Source: Candidatus Muiribacterium halophilum
Lineage (GTDB): Bacteria; Muiribacteriota; Muiribacteriia; Muiribacteriales; Muiribacteriaceae
Direction: 5' to 3'
DNA length: 22,130 nt
NCBI GenBank assembly: GCA_023228995.1
Contig: JALOAD010000054.1
Coordinates: forward strand, 1 to 22,130
Shown here: piece by piece, positions 1-6,700 of the stretch
Layout: each line of letters starts with the position of its first letter
How positions within the stretch are numbered: the stretch's first letter is position 1
The notes under the pieces: model-generated
The model's database searches: none
The model's input: only the letters and a program-made list of their open reading frames with translations
What the model was told of the DNA's origin: nothing
Position numbers and translations under genes: made by a program

Positions 1-126
1 GGAGATAATACAACTATGGATGTTGAACTTCATACTCCAATAGCTATGGAAAAAGAACTTAGATTCGCAATCAGAGAAGGCGGAAGAACCGTTGGTGCTG
101 GTGTTGTTACTGAAATAGTTGAATAA
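1..126 (+). CDS. tuf: Elongation factor Tu, C-terminal end (partial)
   Basis: The window opens inside a reading frame whose last 41 residues match the end of EF-Tu domain 3: a GDN start, the segment [13 protein letters not shown], then [16 protein letters not shown] and a stop. EF-Tu is the GTPase that delivers aminoacyl-tRNA to the ribosome. The GTPase domain and domain 2 lie outside the window. Its position directly before rpmG, tRNA-Trp, secE and nusG is the usual bacterial arrangement. Identification is by conserved motif and context; only the tail is visible, so nothing can be said about its regulation. Confidence 0.97.
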   Translation, partial: GDNTTMDVELHTPIAMEKELRFAIREGGRTVGAGVVTEIVE

Positions 127-148
127 TTAATTGCAAAAGAGGTCAAAA

Positions 149-298
149 ATGCGAGAAATAATTACACTTGAATGTACCGAATGCAAAAGAAGAAATTACA
201 GCACAATGAAAAACAAAAAGCTGCATCAAGAAAGGGTTGAGTTTAAAAAATACTGTCCTTTCGATAAAAAGCATACGATACATAAAGAAACTAAGTAA
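149..298 (+). CDS. rpmG: 50S ribosomal protein L33
   Basis: A 49-residue protein beginning [17 protein letters not shown] and ending with HTIHKETK, the L33 signature and normal length. L33 sits near the E site of the large subunit. The ATG follows an AGAGG Shine-Dalgarno. The first zinc-ribbon pair is present (CTEC, C9 and C12). The second, usually CPxC, is here YCPFD, so only one cysteine (about C39) remains and an Asp occupies the other place. It therefore has a three-cysteine site, between the zinc-binding and the cysteine-free forms of L33. It lies between tuf and tRNA-Trp. Confidence 0.95.
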   Translation: MREIITLECTECKRRNYSTMKNKKLHQERVEFKKYCPFDKKHTIHKETK

Positions 299-318
299 GA
301 ATCAATAATAAATACGGT

Positions 319-394
319 GGGGCAGTAGCTCAATTGGTAGAGCGTCGGTCTCCAAAACCGAAGGCCCTAGGTTCGATTCCTAGCTGCCCCGCCA
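319..394 (+). tRNA. tRNA-Trp (anticodon CCA)
   Basis: A 76-base cloverleaf with the CCA end encoded. The acceptor stem pairs GGGGCAG (319-325) with CTGCCCC (384-390). The D arm is 328-343. The anticodon stem is TCGGT/ACCGA with anticodon CCA at 352-354. The T arm contains GGTTCGATTCC. G391 is the discriminator and CCA is 392-394. tRNA-Trp between rpmG and secE is a common arrangement in this cluster. Confidence 0.98.
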
Positions 395-421
395 TATTTT
401 TTAACAGGGGTTTAAGAGGAT

Positions 422-601
422 ATGAAAATAAATAAATTCTTATCAGAAGTCATGGCTGAGCTAAAGAAAGTATCCTGGCCATCAAAAAAAGACATCATTG
501 TCTCTACAAAAGTAGTTGTTACTTTGTCTATTTTAGCTGGAGTGTATATATTTGGTTGTGATCAGGTTTTCAGCAAGATAATAGAAAAAATACTTTATTA
601 A
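422..601 (+). CDS. secE: Preprotein translocase subunit SecE
   Basis: A 59-residue protein of the short, single-span bacterial SecE type. The hallmark amphipathic segment AELKKVSWPSKKD (about residues 13-25) precedes one membrane helix (about residues 28-46, VVVTLSILAGVYIF). SecE clamps SecY in the SecYEG channel in the cytoplasmic membrane. The ATG follows AAGAGGA at close spacing. It is followed 30 bases later by nusG, its near-universal partner. Confidence 0.95.
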   Translation: MKINKFLSEVMAELKKVSWPSKKDIIVSTKVVVTLSILAGVYIFGCDQVFSKIIEKILY

Positions 602-631
602 AAAGAGATTAATGAGAGAGGAATAGGATAT

Positions 632-1162
632 ATGGAAAAGAGCTGGTTTGTAATTCATACATATGCGGGTCAGGAAGATAAAGTCAAGGCTACTCTTGAA
701 CAGCGTATTGAAAAGATGAAAATGAATATGTTTATAGGCGAGGTTATAATACCTAAAAAAAAGGTCTATGAATATAAAAATAAAAAAAGAAAAGAAGTTG
801 AAAAAAGAATTTATCCTGGATATGTCATGGTCAATATGCATTTGACTGATGATTCGTGGTTTGTAGTTAGAAATACACCAGGTGTTACAGGTTTTATTGG
901 TTTAGGAAACAAACCTACTCCTTTAACTGACAAAGAGGTTCAAAATATTTTTGAACAGATTGGTCATGGTATTAAATCTAAAAAAGTTGACTTTGAACTT
1001 CAGGTTGGTCAAAAAGCTAAAATTACCGATGGACCATTTGAAGATTTTATTGGCGAAATAACAAACATTAACCTCGAAAAACAGGTAGTTAAAGTTAGAC
1101 TTAAGATATTTGGCAGAGAAACTCTTGTTGAACTTGATTTTGCTCAGGTTGAAGAAGCTTGA
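632..1162 (+). CDS. nusG: Transcription termination/antitermination factor NusG
   Basis: 176 residues, the standard NusG length. The N-terminal NGN domain starts MEKSWFVIHTYAGQEDKV and contains the RIYPGYVMVNM and VRNTPGVTGFIG motifs (about 1-110). The C-terminal KOW domain (about 120-176) carries the FELQVGQKAKITDGPF core. NusG binds the clamp helices of RpoC and links RNA polymerase to ribosomes or Rho. No large insertion is visible in NusG, in contrast to its partner subunits RpoB and RpoC in this window. The start has a purine-rich GAGAGGA upstream. A terminator-like hairpin follows at 1222-1254. Confidence 0.98.
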   Translation: MEKSWFVIHTYAGQEDKVKATLEQRIEKMKMNMFIGEVIIPKKKVYEYKNKKRKEVEKRIYPGYVMVNMHLTDDSWFVVRNTPGVTGFIGLGNKPTPLTDKEVQNIFEQIGHGIKSKKVDFELQVGQKAKITDGPFEDFIGEITNINLEKQVVKVRLKIFGRETLVELDFAQVEEA

Positions 1163-1191
1163 TAAGGTAATGAGGTTGTTTTAAAAAAAAT

Positions 1192-1219
1192 TTGACATTT
1201 TTTGATAAATGTTTACAAT
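1192..1219 (+). promoter_or_regulatory. Sigma-70-type promoter for rplK-rplA
   Basis: TTGACA at 1192-1197 and TACAAT at 1214-1219 with a 16-base spacer. Transcription would start near 1225-1227. That start lies within the left arm of the hairpin at 1222-1246, so RNA made here would lack most of that arm. Confidence 0.75.
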
Positions 1220-1221
1220 AT

Positions 1222-1254
1222 GGGGACTGGTAAAATTCCAGTCTCTAGTTTTTT
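1222..1254 (+). terminator. Terminator-like hairpin between nusG and rplK
   Basis: GGGGACTGG (1222-1230) pairs with CCAGTCTCT (1238-1246), a 9-bp stem with two G-U pairs and a TAAAATT loop. AG and six T residues (1249-1254) follow. This fits a Rho-independent terminator acting on RNA arriving from secE-nusG. The overlap with the promoter start makes it unlikely to stop transcripts begun at 1225-1227. A leader structure with another role is also possible. Confidence 0.5.
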
Positions 1255-1278
1255 ATATCCGGGAGGTGAAAATTAAGT

Positions 1279-1701
1279 ATGGCTAAAAAGATTATCGGAC
1301 AGATTAAGCTTCAGATACCTGCGGGTAAAGCTAATCCAGCTCCACCAATCGGACCTGCATTAGGTCAGCATGGTGTGAATATTATGGGTTTCTGTAAGGA
1401 ATTTAATTCTAAAACAGCAAAGCAGGCTGGTTCTATAGTACCTGTTGTTATAACAGTGTACGCTGATAGAACTTTCAGCTTTATCACAAAAACTTCTCCG
1501 GCATCAGATCTTCTAAAAAAAGCTGCTAAGGTCCCAAAAGGATCAGGTAATCCTCTTGTTAACAAAGTGGGAAAAATTACCAAAACTCAGCTTAAAGAAA
1601 TCGCAACTACAAAAATGGAAGATTTAAATGCTAATGATGTTGAAGCTGCAATGAAAATTATTGCAGGTACTGCAAGAAACATGGGTATTGAAATAGTTTA
1701 A
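1279..1701 (+). CDS. rplK: 50S ribosomal protein L11
   Basis: 140 residues, the normal length. The N-terminal domain has [20 protein letters not shown] and [10 protein letters not shown] (residues about 6-37). The C-terminal rRNA-binding domain contains [20 protein letters not shown] (about 97-116). L11 forms the GTPase-associated stalk base. The ATG follows a strong GGGAGGTGA. It is the first gene after the promoter at 1192-1219 and is followed by a probable L1-binding site and rplA. Confidence 0.98.
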   Translation: MAKKIIGQIKLQIPAGKANPAPPIGPALGQHGVNIMGFCKEFNSKTAKQAGSIVPVVITVYADRTFSFITKTSPASDLLKKAAKVPKGSGNPLVNKVGKITKTQLKEIATTKMEDLNANDVEAAMKIIAGTARNMGIEIV

Positions 1702-1726
1702 AGACATTCCCGGGTCGGTTTATTAC

Positions 1727-1762
1727 TTGGGAGAGGATTATTACAATCTTCGTTAAAACCAA
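1727..1762 (+). promoter_or_regulatory. Probable L1-binding RNA element in the rplK-rplA spacer
   Basis: TTGG (1727-1730) pairs with CCAA (1759-1762), and AGGATT (1734-1739) with AATCTT (1745-1750) around an ATTAC loop. The asymmetric internal loop is GAG on one side and CGTTAAAA on the other. Two helices flanking such a loop resemble the L1 target in 23S rRNA and the regulatory copies found in L11-L1 mRNAs. Immediately after it comes the rplA ribosome-binding site (AAAGGAGG, 1761-1768), so L1 bound here would be expected to repress translation. The structure is seen; the L1 binding is inferred. Confidence 0.55.
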
Positions 1763-1775
1763 AGGAGGATTTAAA

Positions 1776-2489
1776 ATGGCAAGACAAAGAAGTAAGAGAT
1801 ACAAGGAAGCTGCCAAAATGATTGATAAACAGAAAGAATATTCTGTTGAAGAAGCTTTTGAATTAATGGTAAAACTTCCTAAAACTAAATTTGATCAGTC
1901 GGTTGAATTTCATTGTGTCCTTGGACTTGATCCAAGAAAAGCTGATCAGCAAATTAGGGGAACAGTAATGCTTCCTCATGGAACTGGTAAAACAAAAAGA
2001 GTTTTAGCTTTTGTATCAGCAGATAAAGAACAGGAAGCTAAAGCAGCTGGTGCTGATATTATTGGAACTGAAGAAACTGCAAAAGAAATTATGAAAGGAT
2101 GGCTTGAATTTGATGCTGTTGTAGCTACTCCAGATCAGATGAAGATAATTGGTAAACTTGGTAGAGTTCTTGGGCCAAGAGGTATGATGCCTTCACCTAA
2201 AAATGGTACGGTTACTCCTAATGTAGGACCAGCAATCGAAGAAATCAAGGCTGGTAGAGTTGAATACAGACTTGATAAAAATGCAATTGTTCATACTATT
2301 TTAGGTAAGGAAAATTTCGGTCCTGAAAAATTGGCTGAAAATTTTAGAGCTATGTATGCAACAATAGTTAAAGCTAGACCTTCAGCTTCTAAAGGTCAAT
2401 ATATAAAAGGTATATCGGTAGCAACTAGTATGAATCCAGGTTTTAAATTAGATTTAAATAGTTGCAGAAAAGTTGCAGAAGTTGTATAA
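1776..2489 (+). CDS. rplA: 50S ribosomal protein L1
   Basis: 237 residues, as expected for bacterial L1. It begins [18 protein letters not shown]. Domain I carries the [23 protein letters not shown] region. The [19 protein letters not shown] motif (about residues 128-146) belongs to the rRNA-binding face. L1 forms the mobile L1 stalk that helps release deacylated tRNA. The start follows AAAGGAGG. In many bacteria L1 represses its own operon, and the element just upstream fits that role. Confidence 0.98.
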   Translation: MARQRSKRYKEAAKMIDKQKEYSVEEAFELMVKLPKTKFDQSVEFHCVLGLDPRKADQQIRGTVMLPHGTGKTKRVLAFVSADKEQEAKAAGADIIGTEETAKEIMKGWLEFDAVVATPDQMKIIGKLGRVLGPRGMMPSPKNGTVTPNVGPAIEEIKAGRVEYRLDKNAIVHTILGKENFGPEKLAENFRAMYATIVKARPSASKGQYIKGISVATSMNPGFKLDLNSCRKVAEVV

Positions 2490-2494
2490 TTACC

Positions 2495-2560
2495 ACTGAA
2501 CCAGACGTCAAAGACAGCTGGTGGCTTAATTGTCTTAATTTAGCCAGCCGAGGCGAACGG
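2495..2560 (+). promoter_or_regulatory. Ribosomal protein L10 leader
   Basis: The region between rplA and rplJ contains the recognisable L10-leader pattern: CCAGACGTCAAAGACAGCTGGTGGC, then a TTAAT-rich loop, then GCCAGCCGAGGCG. GCTGG (2517-2521) can pair with CCAGC (2544-2548). This class of RNA binds L10 alone or as the L10-L7/L12 complex and shuts down rplJL. A terminator immediately downstream suggests that control is by attenuation here. Confidence 0.75.
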
Positions 2561-2591
2561 AATTGAAAAGTATATTAATTTTAATATATAT

Positions 2592-2625
2592 AAATTCCCG
2601 TCTCAAAAAGCGGGAATTTTTTTTT
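2592..2625 (+). terminator. Attenuator terminator in the rplJ leader
   Basis: AAATTCCCG (2592-2600) pairs perfectly with CGGGAATTT (2611-2619), followed by T residues through 2625. It lies after the L10 leader and before the rplJ ribosome-binding site. ACGGAATT at 2557-2564 is complementary, with one bulged C, to AATTCCCGT at 2593-2601, so an alternative antiterminator pairing is available. Confidence 0.8.
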
Positions 2626-2659
2626 AGTCTGGAATCAGAATTTAAAGGAGGTGAAAAGC

Positions 2660-3190
2660 GTGCCAACACCTAAGAAGATTGACAGTGTAAGTGAATTAAA
2701 AAGTAAGTTTGAAAAAGCTGTTACTGTTGTTGTAGCAGATTATAAAGGGCTTACTGTTGAAGAAATTACTAATTTGAGAAAAAAATTCAGAGAAAATGGT
2801 ATTGAATATCTTGTTGCAAAAAACACTTTAATCAGAAAAGCTATTGCTGAATTGGAATTTCCTAATTTAGATGAATTTCTAAAAGGACCTACAGCTATTG
2901 CTATATCATATGGAGATCCAGTTGCTCCTGTTAAGATTGCAACTGATTTTATAAAAGATCTGCATAAAGATAGAAAGTTTTTTGAAATCAAGACTAGTGT
3001 TCTTGAAGGAAAAGTACTTTCTCTTGAAGAAGTAAAAACTCTTTCAGAAACTCCAAGCAGAGAAGAACTTCTTACAAGACTTGTATCTGCATTCAACTCC
3101 CCAATTCAGGGATTTGTTAATGTTTGTGCAGGACCACTTAAGAATTTTGTTAATGTAATTAATGCTATAAAAGAACAGAAAGAAGCTTAA
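2660..3190 (+). CDS. rplJ: 50S ribosomal protein L10
   Basis: 176 residues from the chosen GTG at 2660, normal for L10. It begins MPTPKKIDSVSELKSKFEKA, with the VTVVVADYKGLTVEEIT and NTLIRKAI motifs of the rRNA-binding domain and a C-terminal helix that binds L7/L12 dimers. An in-frame GTG at 2651 would add three residues, but it lies inside the Shine-Dalgarno AAAGGAGG (2644-2651) and cannot be the start; the GTG at 2660 has an 8-base spacer. The gene sits behind the L10 leader and attenuator and is followed by rplL. Confidence 0.96.
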   Translation: MPTPKKIDSVSELKSKFEKAVTVVVADYKGLTVEEITNLRKKFRENGIEYLVAKNTLIRKAIAELEFPNLDEFLKGPTAIAISYGDPVAPVKIATDFIKDLHKDRKFFEIKTSVLEGKVLSLEEVKTLSETPSREELLTRLVSAFNSPIQGFVNVCAGPLKNFVNVINAIKEQKEA

Positions 3191-3238
3191 TTTTTAGAAA
3201 TAAAAAACTAAATGTAATGAAATTATGGAGGAAATACA

Positions 3239-3607
3239 ATGAAACATGAAGAAATTTTGAAAGCTGTTGAAGAAATGAGTGTACTTGAATTGGTAGAACT
3301 AGTAAAAGCTGCTGAAGAAAAATTTGGTGTATCTGCATCAGCTCCTATGGCTATGGCAATGCCTGTAGCTGCTGGACCAGCTGCTGAAGAACAAACTGAA
3401 TTTGATGTTGTTATTGCAGGATTTGATGCTGCTAAAAAACTTAATGTAATCAAGACTCTTAGAGAATTAACTGGTCTTGGACTTAAAGAAGCTAAAGAAG
3501 CTGTTGATACAGCTCCTAAAACAATTAAAGAAGCTGCTTCAAAAGAAGAAGCTGAAGAACTTAAGAAAAAACTTGAAGATGCTGGTGCAAAAATGGAACT
3601 TAAGTAA
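3239..3607 (+). CDS. rplL: 50S ribosomal protein L7/L12
   Basis: 122 residues. The N-terminal dimerisation domain is about 1-33, followed by an Ala/Pro/Met-rich hinge (about 34-52). The C-terminal domain (about 55-122) carries the factor-binding helix [16 protein letters not shown] and ends AGAKMELK. L7/L12 forms the stalk that recruits elongation factors. GGAGG precedes the ATG. It shares a transcript with rplJ, and a strong terminator follows, separating it from rpoB. Confidence 0.98.
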   Translation: MKHEEILKAVEEMSVLELVELVKAAEEKFGVSASAPMAMAMPVAAGPAAEEQTEFDVVIAGFDAAKKLNVIKTLRELTGLGLKEAKEAVDTAPKTIKEAASKEEAEELKKKLEDAGAKMELK

Positions 3608-3625
3608 TATAAAAATAGTATTAAT

Positions 3626-3654
3626 AAAAAAGCCGGTAAATGCCGGCTTTTTTT
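3626..3654 (+). terminator. Rho-independent terminator after rplL
   Basis: GCCGG (3632-3636) and CCGGC (3643-3647) are extended by an A-tract (3626-3631) opposite a T-tract (3648-3654). The dyad with seven T residues ends the rplJL transcript before the rpoB promoter. Confidence 0.88.
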
Positions 3655-3693
3655 GTTTAGCAAAAAAATACATTGGTAATGGGTAAAAAAATA

Positions 3694-3722
3694 TTGACTT
3701 TTGTAATGAGCATTGATATAAT
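3694..3722 (+). promoter_or_regulatory. Sigma-70-type promoter for rpoB-rpoC
   Basis: TTGACT (3694-3699) and a consensus TATAAT (3717-3722) are separated by 17 bases. Transcription would start near 3729-3731. It lies between the rplL terminator and rpoB. Confidence 0.85.
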
Positions 3723-3730
3723 TATCAAAC

Positions 3731-3751
3731 TTTGGGTGACCTATGCCCAAA
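3731..3751 (+). promoter_or_regulatory. 5'-terminal hairpin of the rpoB mRNA
   Basis: TTTGGG (3731-3736) pairs with CCCAAA (3746-3751). With the predicted start near 3729-3731 this hairpin would sit at the extreme 5' end of the mRNA. No T-tract follows, so it is not a terminator. A role in RNA stability or regulation is inferred only from position. Confidence 0.45.
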
Positions 3752-3786
3752 ATACTTTTCATATTTCTGTTTAAGGGGGAATCTTA

Positions 3787-6700
3787 ATGCCACAAATCAA
3801 GGAAATGGCCGGAAGAACCAAAATCAATTTCGGATCAAGGAAAAAAGTTCTTGATATCTATGAATTGATAAAAGCTCAGACCAGCTCTTATAAATGGTTT
3901 TTACAGCCGGAGTTAATTCACGAGGAAAGGAAAAGAAGAGGGTTGCATGAAGTTTTCCTGGAAATTTTCCCCATAAAAGATTTTTCAGGGAATTTAATGC
4001 TAGAATATAAAGGATATAACCTTGGACTTCCTAGATGTAAAAAATGTCCAGGTAAAGTAGTGGGTGAAGAGTGCAGATTTGAAAATTGTACTTATGATGA
4101 AAGAACATGTGATATAGCTACTGTGGGTGATATTCCTTTTAGAATTAAAAATTCTGAACAGGAAGCTAAGAAAAAATCTCTTACTTATGCTGTTAGATTA
4201 GAACTAGTTGTTGAACTTATAAATAAATCTACCGGTGAAATAAAAAGACAAACTCTTTATCTTTGTGACCTGCCAATTATGACATTAAGAGGTACTTTTA
4301 TATATAATGGTACTGAAAGAGTTATAGTTTCTCAGCTTCATAGATCTCCAGGTGCTTATTTTGAATATGATAAAGCAAAAAAATCTTATACAGCAAAAAT
4401 TATTCCTTATAGAGGAGCATGGATAGAATTTGAACTTGATGTTATAAAAGATCTTATTCATGTTAGATTAGACAGAAAAAGAAAAATCCCTGTAACTACT
4501 TTTTTGAAAGCATTAGGTTATAATCAGGAAGTAATTAAAGAAATGTTTAATGAACATCCTTACATTATGAAGACTTTTGAAATTGATAAAGCTGAAGATT
4601 ATAAAGATGCATTAAAGGAAATTTTCCACAAATTAAGACCAGGAGAACCTTTTGCAGCAGATAATGCTATACAACTTTTAAGAAATTTATATTTTGACAG
4701 AAGAAGATATGATTTTTCTACTGTTGGTAGATATAAATTAAATAGAAAAATAAGATTAAAAGATAGAATAATAAAAAAAGTAGTAGCTGAAAATATTACT
4801 GATGTAAATGGTAATATTGTTGTTAAAGAAGGTGAAGTTATTTCAGCTGATGCTGCTGAGATTATTGAATCTTTAAACAGACAGTCTCTTAAAGTAAGAA
4901 ATAATGATGGTGATATTGTTAATACAAAAGTTGAAAAAGATATTGAGATTATCTATCTTAATGATTTTATTTCTTTTGCATCAGATGTTCTTTACGGAAA
5001 AGACAAAGTTTTATATAAAAAAGGCACTATTATAACTGATGAAATAGTTGAAAAACTTGAAGAACAAAAAATTACTAAAGCTGATATTTATAGAAAAAAT
5101 GTTCTTTATATTGATAAATCCTTACTTGAATTAAGACATATATTAAGTGACATGGAACAGAATGTAATTGAGGATTCTATTGAGATTGAAAAATATCTAC
5201 TTGGTAGAACTGTTGCAAAAGATTACAATTTTGAATATGAAGAAAAAAAGATAATTATAAAACCTGGTGATGAGATTACAATAGGCAGAGCAGAAGCTCT
5301 TATAAATAGCGGACTTGATTATATTGAAGTTACTAAAGGTAGAGTTCTTGCAGAAACTGATATTGTTGCTATGGTTAGATATCTTATAGATTTATCAGGT
5401 GGTATTGGTCATCTTGATGATATAGATCATCTTGGTAATAGAAGAGTTAGAAGATGTGGTGAAATGCTTCAGAATCAGTTTAGAATATCTCTTACTAAAA
5501 TGGAAAGAGAAATTAAAGAAAAAATGACACTTCAAGATAATCAGGGTGTTACTGCACAGAATTTTATTAATAATAGACCTATTAAGGCTATGCTTGATGA
5601 TTTCTATGGTACATCTCAGCTTTCTCAGTTCATGGATCAGACAAATCCTATTGCTGAACTTACAAATAAAAGAAGAATTTCTGCTTTAGGACCTGGCGGT
5701 GTTAAAAGAGAAAGAGCTGGTTATGAAGTTCGAGATGTTCATCCAACTCATTTTGGTAAACTTTGTCCGATTGAAACTCCTGAAGGACCAAATGCTGGTC
5801 TTATAGCTTCATTGGCAGTTTATACAAGAGTTAATAAATTTGGTTTTCTTGAAACTCCTTATAGAGTTGTTAGAAAAAACAAGATAACTGATGAAATAAT
5901 ATATATGGACGCTTATGAAGAAGACGACTTTGTAATAGTTCCTCCTGATGTTGAAATTAATAAGGATGAAAGTTTTCATAATCAACTTGTTCCAGTAAAA
6001 GTTCATACTGAAATAGGTCATGAGTTTTCTATGGTTGATGGTACTTTGGCTGATTATTGTATGGTATCACCTATGCAGATGATATCTGTAGCAGCTTCTC
6101 TTATTCCGTTTCTTGAACACGATGATGCAAATAGAGCACTTATGGGTACAAATATGCAAAGACAAGCAGTTCCTCTTTTAAATACTGAGCTTCCTTATGT
6201 TGGAACTGGTATTGAAAGAAGAGTAGCTATTGATTCTGGTACTGGAATTGTAAGTGAGTATGATGGAGTTGTTGAAACTGTATCTGGTGATTATATTTTT
6301 ATTAGAAGAACTGATAAAACTGAAATGGTGAATTTAGCTTCACCTATTGCCGGTAAAATTGTTAGAGAAAGAAAAATTGCAAGTGATGCAAAAGTAGGGA
6401 AAAAAGTAATTGCAAAAAAAGATACTGTTATGACTTCTTCTCTTGTTGATAAATTAAAAAAAGATGGTGTTGAAGAAGTTGAAATGTATTATTATAAAAA
6501 ATATTTTGTAAATAAATTTCAGAGATCTAATCAGAGTACTTGTCTTAATCAGCGACCGATTGTTAGAGAAGGCGATGTTGTAAAAGCTGGAGATCCAATA
6601 GCTGATGGTGCTGCTACAGCAAATAGTGAAGTTGCTCTTGGTAGAAATACTGTTGTTGCGTTTATGGCTTGGGAAGGATATAACTACGAGGATGCGATTA

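Noticed and set aside
2563-2592. Internal promoter in the rplJ leader (TTGAAA and TATATA)
   Set aside because: The match depends on an A+T palindrome that is better explained as part of the attenuator; a start there would fall within the terminator arm.
2651-2659. Upstream GTG start for rplJ
   Set aside because: The GTG lies within the Shine-Dalgarno sequence itself; the GTG at 2660 has correct spacing and gives the normal L10 N terminus.
3477-3686. Plus-strand frame inside and past rplL, rich in Lys and Leu
   Set aside because: Out-of-frame reading of the rplL C-terminal domain running through the terminator; no ribosome-binding site.
3223-3762. Minus-strand open frame of 179 codons opposite rplL
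   Set aside because: It covers rplL and its terminator and promoter region, and has no family resemblance. It arises from the Ala/Glu/Lys-rich codons of rplL.
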